Assembly (NCBI GenBank): GCA_015487435.1 | Contig: WFPU01000173.1 | Span: 1 to 17,100, forward strand | DNA: 17,100 nt | Direction: 5' to 3' | From: Sulfurimonas sp. | Lineage (GTDB): Bacteria; Campylobacterota; Campylobacteria; Campylobacterales; Sulfurimonadaceae | Part shown: in pieces, positions 1-6,265 of the stretch | Layout: the number at the start of each line of letters is the position of its first letter | How positions within the stretch are numbered: the first letter of the stretch is position 1 | Program-made: the position numbers and the translations under genes | Notes under the pieces: generated by a model | Told to the model about the DNA's origin: nothing | The model's database searches: none | Seen by the model: the letters and a program-made list of their open reading frames with translations, nothing else

Positions 1-31
1 GTATCTATACTATAGATACCCAATTGGGTAT
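1..31. repeat. two overlapping perfect palindromes
   Basis: Positions 1-19 form an inverted repeat, GTATCTATA-C-TATAGATAC, with 9-bp arms and a 1-nt centre. Positions 16-31 form a 16-bp perfect palindrome, ATACCCAATTGGGTAT. They share 16-19, so the two alternative hairpins would compete if transcribed. There is no T-run typical of a terminator on the plus side. They may be part of the stable-RNA leader, an operator, or the tail of a gene to the left. Confidence 0.6.
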
Positions 32-62
32 AAATAGAATAGACGGTTGTTGTTATTGTGTT

Positions 63-80
63 TATAAAGTAAACTTTATA
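63..80. repeat. inverted repeat in left intergenic region
   Basis: TATAAAGT at 63-70 and ACTTTATA at 73-80 are perfect 8-bp arms separated by AA. A weaker hairpin (CTAAC 87-91 with GTTAG 98-102) follows directly. Together with the palindromes at 1-31 this makes the segment downstream of the minus-strand promoters unusually rich in dyads. Function is unknown. Confidence 0.5.
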
Positions 81-120
81 TAAACGCTAACTATTTTGTT
101 AGTCATCCATCTGTTTACTT

Positions 121-138
121 GCTTAGTTTTCAATGATC
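121..138 (-). promoter_or_regulatory. rRNA-leader-like (boxA-like) segment
   Basis: Read on the minus strand this is GATCATTGAAAACTAAGC, resembling the TTGAAAACT segments that precede 16S or 23S genes in many low-GC bacteria. It lies about 65 nt downstream of the proximal -10 box. Flanking sequences CATCCA (104-109 plus) and TGGATG (194-199 plus) could pair around it as a short stem. No rRNA sequence itself is in the window, so the assignment rests on resemblance and position and is tentative. Confidence 0.35.
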
Positions 139-202
139 TCAAACATCTTTAAACTTCCGTTTTTAAGTCCTAAACATAAGGTCTCTGTGTTTGTGGATGG
201 GA

Positions 203-208
203 ATTATA
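203..208 (-). promoter_or_regulatory. proximal -10 box of tandem stable-RNA promoter
   Basis: Read on the minus strand, TATAAT is preceded by C and followed by TCCC, a perfect -10 with a C-rich discriminator. No clear -35 is visible, which is usual for sigma-70 promoters in Campylobacterota. A second, near-identical core lies 45 bp upstream. There is no minus-strand gene between here and the window edge, so the transcript runs out of the window at position 1. A C-rich discriminator is typical of promoters of stable RNAs under growth-rate control; that the target is an rRNA operon is inference. Confidence 0.55.
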
Positions 209-247
209 GACAACTGTTGCTTTGATGTGGCTTAACTTTTGGAGAGA

Positions 248-253
248 ATTATA
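248..253 (-). promoter_or_regulatory. distal -10 box of tandem stable-RNA promoter
   Basis: On the minus strand this is TATAAT within CTATAATTCTC, matching the proximal box's CTATAATTCCC. A run of seven T lies just upstream, as often seen before Campylobacterota -10 boxes. On the plus strand the two sites appear as a 10-bp direct repeat, GAATTATAGA at 201-210 and 246-255. The duplication of the core promoter argues for a strongly transcribed product to the left of the window. Confidence 0.5.
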
Positions 254-352
254 GAAAAAAATCTTACTGTTTATATAGTTATCAACTTTTATAATTTCTT
301 CATTAAATTAATTATCCCAAAGCGTTGTTTCTTTATATTTACCTTTTATATG

Positions 353-358
353 TAGAAT
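353..358 (+). promoter_or_regulatory. probable -10 box for the BI-1 family gene
   Basis: TAGAAT, preceded by TATATG, lies 33 bp before the start codon at 392. It is the best sigma-70-like -10 in the short upstream region, but differs from consensus at one base and has no clear -35. Confidence 0.4.
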
Positions 359-391
359 ACATTTCAATATTACATATATAAGGAATAATTT

Positions 392-1093
392 ATGGGACTA
401 TATGATCGTGACTATGCAAGAACAAAACATGCTTTTGGATTTAAAAATCCTGCCAAGGATGAAACGCAAATAATTACTTTTGTAAAAGAAACTTACAAAC
501 TGTTTGCTGCTTCAATGATGGCCGGTGCCGTTGGTGCTTATGTTGGTGTTCCTCTAGCTGGAACTATTGCGGCTTATTTCATTCCTCTATTTATACTAGA
601 AATTGCTTTACTAATAGGTTTGCATTTTGTAAAACATAAACCAGGAATTAATCTTGTAGTTATGTTTAGTTTTGTATTTATGACAGGTCTTATGCTTGCA
701 CCTTTACTTTCAAAAACACTTGGAATGAGTGGTGGTGGCATTGTAATTGGTAATGCTTTTGCTATGACTTCTGTTGTGTTTGGTGCAATGAGTTTTTATG
801 CAATTAAGACAACAAAAGATTTTACCAGTTATGGAAAACCTTTAATGATAGCTTTATTTGTAGTTATTGGTTTTTCTGTTGTAAATTTATTTATTGGTAA
901 TCCTATGCTTGCTGTTGGCATATCTGGAGCTGTAGTATTTTTATTTAGTATCTTGGTTATATATGATACTCAAAATATTATGCGCGGTGGTTATGAAACT
1001 CCTATTGATGGAGCTATTGCACTTTACTTAGACTTTTTAAATATCTTTACTGCACTTCTTCACCTGTTTGGTATGTTTAAAGGTGATGACTAA
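392..1093 (+). CDS. Bax inhibitor-1 (TMBIM/YccA) family membrane protein
   Basis: This is a 233-residue integral inner-membrane protein of the BI-1/TMBIM family; its bacterial relative YetJ is a pH-sensitive calcium leak channel. About seven hydrophobic segments are visible, near residues 36-55, 57-79, 88-108, 112-138, 148-169, 172-191 and 207-228, after a short polar N-terminus. Two acidic residues, D192 in the IYDTQ motif and D214 in the last segment, match in place and spacing the paired aspartates thought to gate the family. The start is supported by AAGGA at 380-384, 7 nt before the ATG. The thiD2-like start overlaps the 3' end region, so the two are probably cotranscribed. Calcium transport here is inferred from the family, not shown. 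The family call is secure; physiological role is not. Confidence 0.93.
   Translation: MGLYDRDYARTKHAFGFKNPAKDETQIITFVKETYKLFAASMMAGAVGAYVGVPLAGTIAAYFIPLFILEIALLIGLHFVKHKPGINLVVMFSFVFMTGLMLAPLLSKTLGMSGGGIVIGNAFAMTSVVFGAMSFYAIKTTKDFTSYGKPLMIALFVVIGFSVVNLFIGNPMLAVGISGAVVFLFSILVIYDTQNIMRGGYETPIDGAIALYLDFLNIFTALLHLFGMFKGDD
1081..1086 (+). promoter_or_regulatory. ribosome binding site deciding the thiD2 start
   Basis: AGGTGA is an exact match to the anti-Shine-Dalgarno complement. It ends 8 nt before the ATG at 1095 and overlaps or lies too close to the in-frame ATGs at 1068 and 1086. It sits inside the last codons of the upstream membrane-protein gene, suggesting translational coupling. Confidence 0.65.
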
Positions 1094-1094
1094 T

Positions 1095-1517
1095 ATGTCA
1101 TCTACTTTGCATCTTTCTCCTGAAATCTATCGGGTGATTGATGCAAATCTAAACCGCCTTAAAGAAGGTATAAGAGTTGTAGAAGACCTTATGCGCTATC
1201 TATACAATAACAAAATACTTTCAAAAAAACTCAAATCACTTAGACACTTAGCTATATATGAAAACACTGATGCTTTACTAAAACATCGCGATAGTATAAA
1301 CGATGTACTTCGTCCAAGTATTGAGAGTGAACTAAATAGAACTAACTTAAACTCTATAGTTATAGCTAACTTCAAAAGGGCTCAAGAGAGTGCCCGTGTT
1401 TTAGAAGAGCTTTTTAAGTTAGAGGACGCTAAACAAAGTGAAAATTTTAAACATATAAGATATGAGCTTTACGATGCAGAAAAAGAAGTAATAAACACAA
1501 CCTCAAACTCCAAATAA
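1095..1517 (+). CDS. thiD2: stand-alone ThiD2-type hydroxymethylpyrimidine-phosphate kinase
   Basis: The 140-residue product looks like the ThiD2 domain (often found fused to ThiE and often labelled thiamine-phosphate pyrophosphorylase), which phosphorylates HMP-P to HMP-PP for thiamine synthesis. The hallmark is IDANLNRLKEGIRVVED at residues 15-31. A related segment, ANFKRAQESARVLEE at 91-105, gives an internal two-fold look. No TIM-barrel ThiE domain follows, so this is the kinase-like part alone. In-frame ATGs at 1068 and 1086 were rejected because the AGGTGA ribosome site is well spaced only for 1095. The last 49 nt overlap the convergent methyltransferase gene. Family identity is from recalled motif similarity; the enzymatic role is inferred from work on other ThiD2 proteins. 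Confidence 0.75.
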   Translation: MSSTLHLSPEIYRVIDANLNRLKEGIRVVEDLMRYLYNNKILSKKLKSLRHLAIYENTDALLKHRDSINDVLRPSIESELNRTNLNSIVIANFKRAQESARVLEELFKLEDAKQSENFKHIRYELYDAEKEVINTTSNSK

Positions 1518-2164
1518 GATATAGGATAATTTTTTATAAGTTCTTTTGTTTGTTTATAACTAAGCACATTCCTTGAACCACTTACCCCACTTTTTTTTAT
1601 ATATCTAAATATATCTTTAGTGTTATCAAACTCTAATTTATAGTTTATAACTTCAAAATCAGCATTAAAATATTTTTTTTGTAATTTATTTATATAGTCT
1701 GCACTTTTTAAAATAGAATCTATTTTTGCTGTTTCATTTATGCTTTTAAATGTATTTGATGTAAAGATAGCTAAAGAGATGGGTGCTTCAAGATTTTTAA
1801 TATTTTTAAAAACCTCCTCTATATCAGTTGCCCATTGTAATGCTGAAGCTGAAAATATAAAATCATAATTATATGTTTTAAGTGATTCAAACAATGTTTT
1901 ATCATTGAAGTTACCATATATACATTGAATTTTTTTTGATTTTGGATGAAGCTCAAGCATCCCTTTAGCAAAATCAACACCAGTAAAGTATTTATATTTC
2001 CAATCTATACTTTTTACTAAACTTCCATCCCCACATCCTAAATCTAAAATATTTTTTGGTTTATGGAAATTTTTCTTTAAAAGGTGTTTTATAACTTTGT
2101 TTTGAATAACATTATATCTCCCATAAGAGTTTGCATACTTTGAAAATTCTGTACTTATTTTCAT
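1469..2164 (-). CDS. bioC: BioC-like malonyl-ACP O-methyltransferase
   Basis: This 231-residue soluble class I SAM-dependent methyltransferase resembles BioC, which methylates malonyl-ACP to start pimelate synthesis for biotin. The N-terminal FSKYANSYGRYNVIQ (8-20 region) is like the BioC start; motif I is ILDLGCGDG (39-47), motif II GVDFAKGML (62-70), and SASALQWATD (105-113 region) matches the BioC signature around the LQW tripeptide. A KKSGVSGSRN segment follows late, as in BioC. It is the last gene of the zinc-uptake run: its ATG overlaps the znuB stop as ATGA, so translation is probably coupled. The 3' end overlaps the convergent thiD2 gene by 49 nt. No other biotin gene is in the window, so the substrate is not confirmed by context; a different small-molecule or ACP methyltransferase is possible. 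Confidence 0.72.
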   Translation of the reverse strand: MKISTEFSKYANSYGRYNVIQNKVIKHLLKKNFHKPKNILDLGCGDGSLVKSIDWKYKYFTGVDFAKGMLELHPKSKKIQCIYGNFNDKTLFESLKTYNYDFIFSASALQWATDIEEVFKNIKNLEAPISLAIFTSNTFKSINETAKIDSILKSADYINKLQKKYFNADFEVINYKLEFDNTKDIFRYIKKSGVSGSRNVLSYKQTKELIKNYPISYLEFEVVFITSFSAS

Positions 2165-2970
2165 TTTTTACTTACTGCTAAAGATAATATAAAGATACTT
2201 AAAACCGATAAGACAATAGTAGCACCTGAAGGTAATGAAAAATAATAAGAAAATATCATCCCACATGCTACACTTATTATTGCAAATACAAGCGATAGTA
2301 TTGAGGTCTTAAAAAAACCTAATTTAAACTGTAAAGCTGAAATAGTTGGAATAACCATCAAAGCTCCTATAAGCAAACTTCCAACTACTCTAATAGACAA
2401 CGCAATGATGATAGCCACAACCGTTACCAATAAAAAATTTAAGAACTTTATTTTAATTCCACTAACTTGTGCAACCTCTTCATCATACGCTATAAAATAA
2501 AGCTCTTTTGCATAGAGTAAAAGCACACCTAGCGCTAATGAGCCAAAAACAAAAATAGTGATAACATCCTCTTTGCTAACAGAAAGAATAGAGCCAAATA
2601 GATATGAAAAAAGAGAGTTGTTAAAAGCTCCCCCTAGAGATACTATAATTACTGCTATAGCTAATGACCCAGAGAGCATAATCGCTAAAATTGCATCTGA
2701 ATACAGAGAAAAATGCCCACGAAGATACTCTATAATCCAAGCAGAGATAATTGCTACTATTACAGCCATCCATAAAGGATTATAGCCAGCAACTATACCA
2801 ACCGCAACCCCAACTAAAGCAGAATGAGCTAATGTCTCACTAATCATAGAATATCTACGAAGTACAATAAATGTCCCACTAACAGATGCTAGTACTGCAA
2901 TAATCATCCCAGCTAAAAAAGCTCTTTGCATAAATTCATATTCAAATATTTCTAACACATTAATGCCCAT
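2161..2970 (-). CDS. znuB: zinc ABC transporter permease ZnuB
   Basis: A 269-residue polytopic inner-membrane permease of the ABC-3 (cluster 9) family that carries zinc or manganese across the membrane. It is nearly all hydrophobic, with roughly eight membrane segments. The family motif SETLAHSALVGVAVG lies near residues 44-58, and a conserved IRVVGSLLIGALMVIPT segment near 193-209 marks the coupling region. The chosen ATG at 2970 overlaps the end of znuC by 11 nt; an alternative ATG at 2931 (MQRAFLAG) is possible because neither has a strong Shine-Dalgarno. It works with ZnuC, encoded just upstream, and ZnuA, the binding protein. The metal is judged to be zinc from the partners, not from this protein alone. 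Confidence 0.92.
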   Translation of the reverse strand: MGINVLEIFEYEFMQRAFLAGMIIAVLASVSGTFIVLRRYSMISETLAHSALVGVAVGIVAGYNPLWMAVIVAIISAWIIEYLRGHFSLYSDAILAIMLSGSLAIAVIIVSLGGAFNNSLFSYLFGSILSVSKEDVITIFVFGSLALGVLLLYAKELYFIAYDEEVAQVSGIKIKFLNFLLVTVVAIIIALSIRVVGSLLIGALMVIPTISALQFKLGFFKTSILSLVFAIISVACGMIFSYYFSLPSGATIVLSVLSIFILSLAVSKK

Positions 2971-3730
2971 GTTTATGGTTATGAAGCAGATGTGCGTCTA
3001 TACCATAAAGCTCACTCATCTCTTTACAACTTAAAGCCTGTTTTGGATTATTACAAGTGGTAAGTTTTTGATTTACTGTAAATAATCTAGCTATATCATC
3101 AGCTATTACACCAACATCGTGTGTTATAAAAACAATAGTTATTTTTTGAACTTTATTTAACTCTTTAAGTAAAGAGTAAAATCTATTTTGAGATATTGCA
3201 TCTACTCCAGTATTTGGCTCATCTAAAATTAAAACTTCTGGTTTTGAAGCAAGTGCACGAGCACATACTACTCTTTGTCTTTGTCCTCCTGAGAGAGTAC
3301 CTATCATCTTATTTTTTAAATCAACTATATCCATTTTTTGCATTGCACTATCTACTGCTTCTTTGTCTTCTTCTGTAGTTTTTGCGAAGAATCCTTTTTG
3401 AGATGTACGCCCCATACTTACAATATCTAAAACAGTCCCTGGGAAATTTGCATCAACATGGGATGCACGCTGAGGGACATAACCAATTTTATACCAATCT
3501 TTAAAATCTTTTAGCTTTTTTCCAAAAATTCTAATCTCTCCAGAACTTGCTTTATCAAGTCCTAACAACATACGAACAAGTGTAGTCTTACCCCCACCAT
3601 TTGGTCCAATAATTGCAATATATTGTGCATTAAAAATTTCTAAAGAGATGTTTGAAAGTATATTTACTCCGTTGATTTCATAACTAAGATTTTTTACATC
3701 AAAAATTGGAACTTTAAAATTAGTTGGCAT
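2960..3730 (-). CDS. znuC: zinc ABC transporter ATP-binding protein ZnuC
   Basis: This 256-residue cytoplasmic ATPase powers the ZnuB permease. The ABC motifs are complete: Walker A GPNGGGKTT at 42-50, Q-loop Q87, signature LSGGQ at 146-150, Walker B VLILDE at 166-171 and the H-loop histidine at 204. The C-terminus ends in a His-rich tail, HLLHNHKHGH. A His-rich C-terminal segment is also recalled in E. coli ZnuC, so it supports zinc rather than manganese. The start codon follows the znuA stop with no gap, and the end overlaps znuB by 11 nt, indicating one mRNA with coupled translation. Confidence 0.93.
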   Translation of the reverse strand: MPTNFKVPIFDVKNLSYEINGVNILSNISLEIFNAQYIAIIGPNGGGKTTLVRMLLGLDKASSGEIRIFGKKLKDFKDWYKIGYVPQRASHVDANFPGTVLDIVSMGRTSQKGFFAKTTEEDKEAVDSAMQKMDIVDLKNKMIGTLSGGQRQRVVCARALASKPEVLILDEPNTGVDAISQNRFYSLLKELNKVQKITIVFITHDVGVIADDIARLFTVNQKLTTCNNPKQALSCKEMSELYGIDAHLLHNHKHGH

Positions 3731-4660
3731 CTATTGGCATTCCAAAGCTTTTGTAATTTTTTGTATATTTATATCCATAATATCTATATAGTTTTTGCCA
3801 ATTTCATCTTTAGTAATATTTCCTAATGGCTGTAATACATCTATTGTAACATCTAAGTCATTCGCGATAGATTTTATTATTTTATCACTAACAAAACTTT
3901 CAAAAAATATAGTTGTTATATTATGCTCCTTTATAGTTTCATGAATATGTTTTATATTTTTTGGAGATGGCATCATTTGTGGAGACAAACCACTTAATGA
4001 TTCTACTTTAAAACCATAATTTTTGCTTAAATATGAAAAAGCATTATGATTTACTACAATTGTATCTTTTTTACATGAGCTAAATTGTTTTTTATACTTT
4101 TTATCAAGTTTACTTAACATCTTAGAATATTTATCTGCATTTTTTTGAAATAATTCTTTATTTTCTGGTAATATTTTTGTAAATTCACTTTGAAGAACTT
4201 TTGTAATAATAATCATATTTTTTAAATCTAACCAATAGTGCGGATCTATAGAACTAGCATCATGATGATGATCTTTATGATCTTCATCTTCACAACTCTC
4301 ACCCTCTAGTGCTATTAAGTTTACATGCTTTGACATATCAATACTGTTTTTTGTAGGAATTCTAGCTATCCAAGGCTCTAGCGAAGCTCCACTAAAAATA
4401 AAAAGTGAGCTATCTTCAATTTTTGACATAATTTTTGGTGTTAATTCAAAGCTATGAGCATCTGCGCCAAATGGTAAAATCATTGAGAGGTTTAAACTGT
4501 CTGCGGCTATATGTTTTGCTGAATCATAAAGCGCAAATGTACTTAAAACAACACTTGGTTTGGATTGCCCATTTTTTTTCTTGGCATCTTCTTTTGAAAC
4601 CATCATTTGAAGTAAAAACATTATTATAATTATTATAAATATAGTATTTTTTAGATTCAT
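3731..4660 (-). CDS. znuA: zinc-binding periplasmic protein ZnuA
   Basis: A 309-residue cluster-9 solute-binding protein that captures zinc in the periplasm and delivers it to ZnuB. Likely metal-ligand histidines lie in GADAHSFELTP, DPHYWLD and VNHNAFSYL, the places used by ZnuA/TroA proteins. Between the first two is the acidic, His-rich loop CEDEDHKDHHHD typical of zinc-type binders. The N-terminus has a hydrophobic stretch (about residues 6-20) but neither a lipobox nor a clear A-X-A cleavage site, so it may stay anchored. It is the first gene of the operon, about 18 nt from the predicted transcription start, and is divergent from secG. A possible Zur-like dyad lies in the shared promoter region. 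Confidence 0.92.
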   Translation of the reverse strand: MNLKNTIFIIIIIMFLLQMMVSKEDAKKKNGQSKPSVVLSTFALYDSAKHIAADSLNLSMILPFGADAHSFELTPKIMSKIEDSSLFIFSGASLEPWIARIPTKNSIDMSKHVNLIALEGESCEDEDHKDHHHDASSIDPHYWLDLKNMIIITKVLQSEFTKILPENKELFQKNADKYSKMLSKLDKKYKKQFSSCKKDTIVVNHNAFSYLSKNYGFKVESLSGLSPQMMPSPKNIKHIHETIKEHNITTIFFESFVSDKIIKSIANDLDVTIDVLQPLGNITKDEIGKNYIDIMDINIQKITKALECQ

Positions 4661-4684
4661 CTATTGTCCAGAATATTTTTTCAA

Positions 4685-4690
4685 ATTATA
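4685..4690 (-). promoter_or_regulatory. -10 box of the znuACB-bioC operon
   Basis: On the minus strand TATAAT, preceded by GC, lies 24 bp before the znuA ATG. The predicted transcription start leaves a leader of under 20 nt. The divergent secG -10 is only about 30 bp away, so the two promoters share their -35 and upstream regions. Confidence 0.6.
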
Positions 4691-4694
4691 GCGT

Positions 4695-4711
4695 ATTTTG
4701 TAATATAAAAT
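4695..4711. promoter_or_regulatory. possible metal-regulator operator (imperfect dyad)
   Basis: ATTTTGTAATATAAAAT is a 17-nt imperfect palindrome, 7 of 8 position pairs matching, placed between the divergent znuA and secG -10 boxes. Its position would let a bound repressor block znu transcription, and the AT-rich dyad is Zur/Fur-like in style. In such AT-rich DNA a dyad of this size may arise by chance. Confidence 0.25.
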
Positions 4712-4719
4712 TATTTGGG

Positions 4720-4725
4720 TATAAT
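4720..4725 (+). promoter_or_regulatory. -10 box of the secG-frr-pyrE operon
   Basis: TATAAT follows GGG and precedes TCGCC, a strong extended -10 with a GC-rich discriminator. It lies 41 bp before the secG ATG. The core is the same type as the stable-RNA promoters at the left end of the window. Confidence 0.65.
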
Positions 4726-4766
4726 TCGCCACTTTAATATGGCACAAGCCAAACAGGAATATATAA

Positions 4767-5087
4767 ATGACAACTGACTTATTAGTTATTGTTCAAATAG
4801 TTTTAGTGATAATTATGACTATCGCTATACTATTACAAAAAAGTTCAAGCATAGGTCTTGGCGCATACAGTGGCTCTAATGAGTCAGTATTTGGAGCAAA
4901 AGGTCCTAACAGTTTTTTAGCAAAAATAACTTTCACACTTGGTTTTTTACTTGTTGTTAATACAGTTACTTTAGGTTATATGTACTCACAAGATGCTCAA
5001 TCATCAGTAGTTGATGATATGATTGAAAATACAAATGTAATAGCTCCTAGTGCTCCAGTAACAACAGAAACAAACACTACAAAATAG
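4767..5087 (+). CDS. secG: SecYEG translocase subunit SecG
   Basis: This 106-residue inner-membrane protein is the small accessory subunit of the Sec translocon. Two membrane segments are visible, near residues 5-24 and 50-71, joined by the conserved Gly/Ser-rich loop GLGAYSGSNESVFGAKG (about 31-47). The C-terminal tail is polar and rich in Thr/Ala, and variable in the family. AGGAA at 4755-4759 sits 7 nt before the ATG. It heads a run secG-frr-pyrE; the frr ribosome site overlaps the secG stop codon. This order is familiar in Campylobacterota. Confidence 0.95.
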   Translation: MTTDLLVIVQIVLVIIMTIAILLQKSSSIGLGAYSGSNESVFGAKGPNSFLAKITFTLGFLLVVNTVTLGYMYSQDAQSSVVDDMIENTNVIAPSAPVTTETNTTK

Positions 5088-5096
5088 GAAAATTCA

Positions 5097-5654
5097 ATGT
5101 TAAACGAAATTTACAACGAATGTGAAACAAAAATGAGTTCGAGTATTGAGCATATGCAAAGAGAGTTTAAAACTCTTCGCACTGGTAAGGTAACTACTGC
5201 TGTTTTGGATAATGTAAAAATTGATTATTATGGAACACCTACGCCACTTGACCAAGTTGGGTCAGTACTAGCTACTGATGCTACTACAATTGTAGTTAAT
5301 CCTTGGGAAAAAAATCTTTTAGGTAATATTGAGACTGCAATTAGTGCTGCAAATATTGGTGTTCACCCAAATAATGATGGTGAACTAATTAAACTATTTT
5401 TCCCTCCTATGACAGTTGAACAAAGGCAAGATGCTGTTAAAAAGATGAAAAGTATGGGTGAGGATGCTAAAGTTTCAGTAAGAAATGATAGAAAACACTC
5501 GAATGATAAAATTAAAAGACTTGAAAAAGATAAAGAGATTACGACTGACGAGTCTAAGTCTGCTCAAGATAAAATTCAAAAAATCACTGACAAATTTACA
5601 ATACAAATTGATTCCATCTTAAAAGAAAAAGAATCAGAAATACTAAAAGTATAA
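5097..5654 (+). CDS. frr: ribosome recycling factor
   Basis: A full-length 185-residue ribosome recycling factor, which with EF-G splits the post-termination ribosome. The opening MSSSIEHMQREFKTLRTGK and the following DYYGTPTPLDQV region are family hallmarks, and the charged helical C-terminal half (SVRNDRKHSNDKIKRLEKD) fits the three-helix bundle. AGGAAA at 5086-5091, overlapping the secG stop, places the start. pyrE follows after 2 nt, so the three genes are probably one transcript. Confidence 0.97.
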   Translation: MLNEIYNECETKMSSSIEHMQREFKTLRTGKVTTAVLDNVKIDYYGTPTPLDQVGSVLATDATTIVVNPWEKNLLGNIETAISAANIGVHPNNDGELIKLFFPPMTVEQRQDAVKKMKSMGEDAKVSVRNDRKHSNDKIKRLEKDKEITTDESKSAQDKIQKITDKFTIQIDSILKEKESEILKV

Positions 5655-5656
5655 AT

Positions 5657-6265
5657 ATGGATGTAAAAAAAATCTATATTGATGCTGACGCTCTTTTAGA
5701 TGGACATTTCAAACTTAGCAGTGGAAACCATTCTCAATATTACTTACAATCTGCAAAAGTACTTGAAGATCCAAAAACTGCTAAACTTCTAGCTGAAGCA
5801 CTTGCGGTTAAAATTAAAGCTAGTGGCTTAGAGATAGATACTGTATGTGCACCTGCACTTGGTGGACTAATAGCTGGTTTTGCACTAGCTACTGCCCTTA
5901 ATGTTCGCTCTATCTTTGCTGAGAGAGTTAATGGCGAGATGGATATTCGTCGTGGTTTTGAAATAGCAGAGGGTGAGAGAGTTTTGATATGTGAAGATAT
6001 CATTACAACTGGTGGTTCTGCAATGGAAGCAGCAAAGGTCATTGAATCTCTTGGTGGTAAAATTGTTGGAGTTGCAGCATTGGCTAATCGTGGTTTTTGT
6101 AAACACGAAAACAGTAATATTGAAACTAAGCCAAACTGTAAGTTACCTCAAGATATTCCATTTTTTACACTTAAAGATTTCACATTTGAAATCTTTGCAC
6201 CAAATGCTTGTCCACTTTGTAAAGATGGAAGTGAAGCTATTAAACCAGGAAGTCGCGGTAACTAA
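5657..6265 (+). CDS. pyrE: orotate phosphoribosyltransferase
   Basis: This 202-residue enzyme joins orotate to PRPP to make orotidine 5'-phosphate in pyrimidine synthesis. The PRPP-binding loop VLICEDIITTGGS is at 109-121. SGNHSQYYLQ (22-31) and CAPALGGLIAG (64-74) form conserved substrate-binding surfaces. The C-terminus carries NACPLCKDG with a CxxC pair (185 and 188), seen in this PyrE subgroup. The start lies 2 nt after frr with no clear ribosome site, suggesting translational coupling. The TAA stop overlaps the stop of the convergent antiporter gene by 4 nt, leaving no room for a terminator between them. Confidence 0.95.
   Translation: MDVKKIYIDADALLDGHFKLSSGNHSQYYLQSAKVLEDPKTAKLLAEALAVKIKASGLEIDTVCAPALGGLIAGFALATALNVRSIFAERVNGEMDIRRGFEIAEGERVLICEDIITTGGSAMEAAKVIESLGGKIVGVAALANRGFCKHENSNIETKPNCKLPQDIPFFTLKDFTFEIFAPNACPLCKDGSEAIKPGSRGN

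Noticed and set aside
1..391. tRNA, SRP RNA or other small RNA gene in the left intergenic region
   Set aside because: No cloverleaf, CCA end, GTTCGA loop or SRP-type core could be found on either strand; only promoter and leader features are supported.
1068..1094. Longer thiD2 reading from ATGs at 1068 or 1086
   Set aside because: The only good ribosome site, AGGTGA 1081-1086, lies after the first and overlaps the second; the extra residues do not look like the family.
5740..6106. Open antisense and offset frames inside pyrE
   Set aside because: They lie wholly within a well-supported enzyme gene, have no ribosome site or recognisable protein character, and follow from codon bias.
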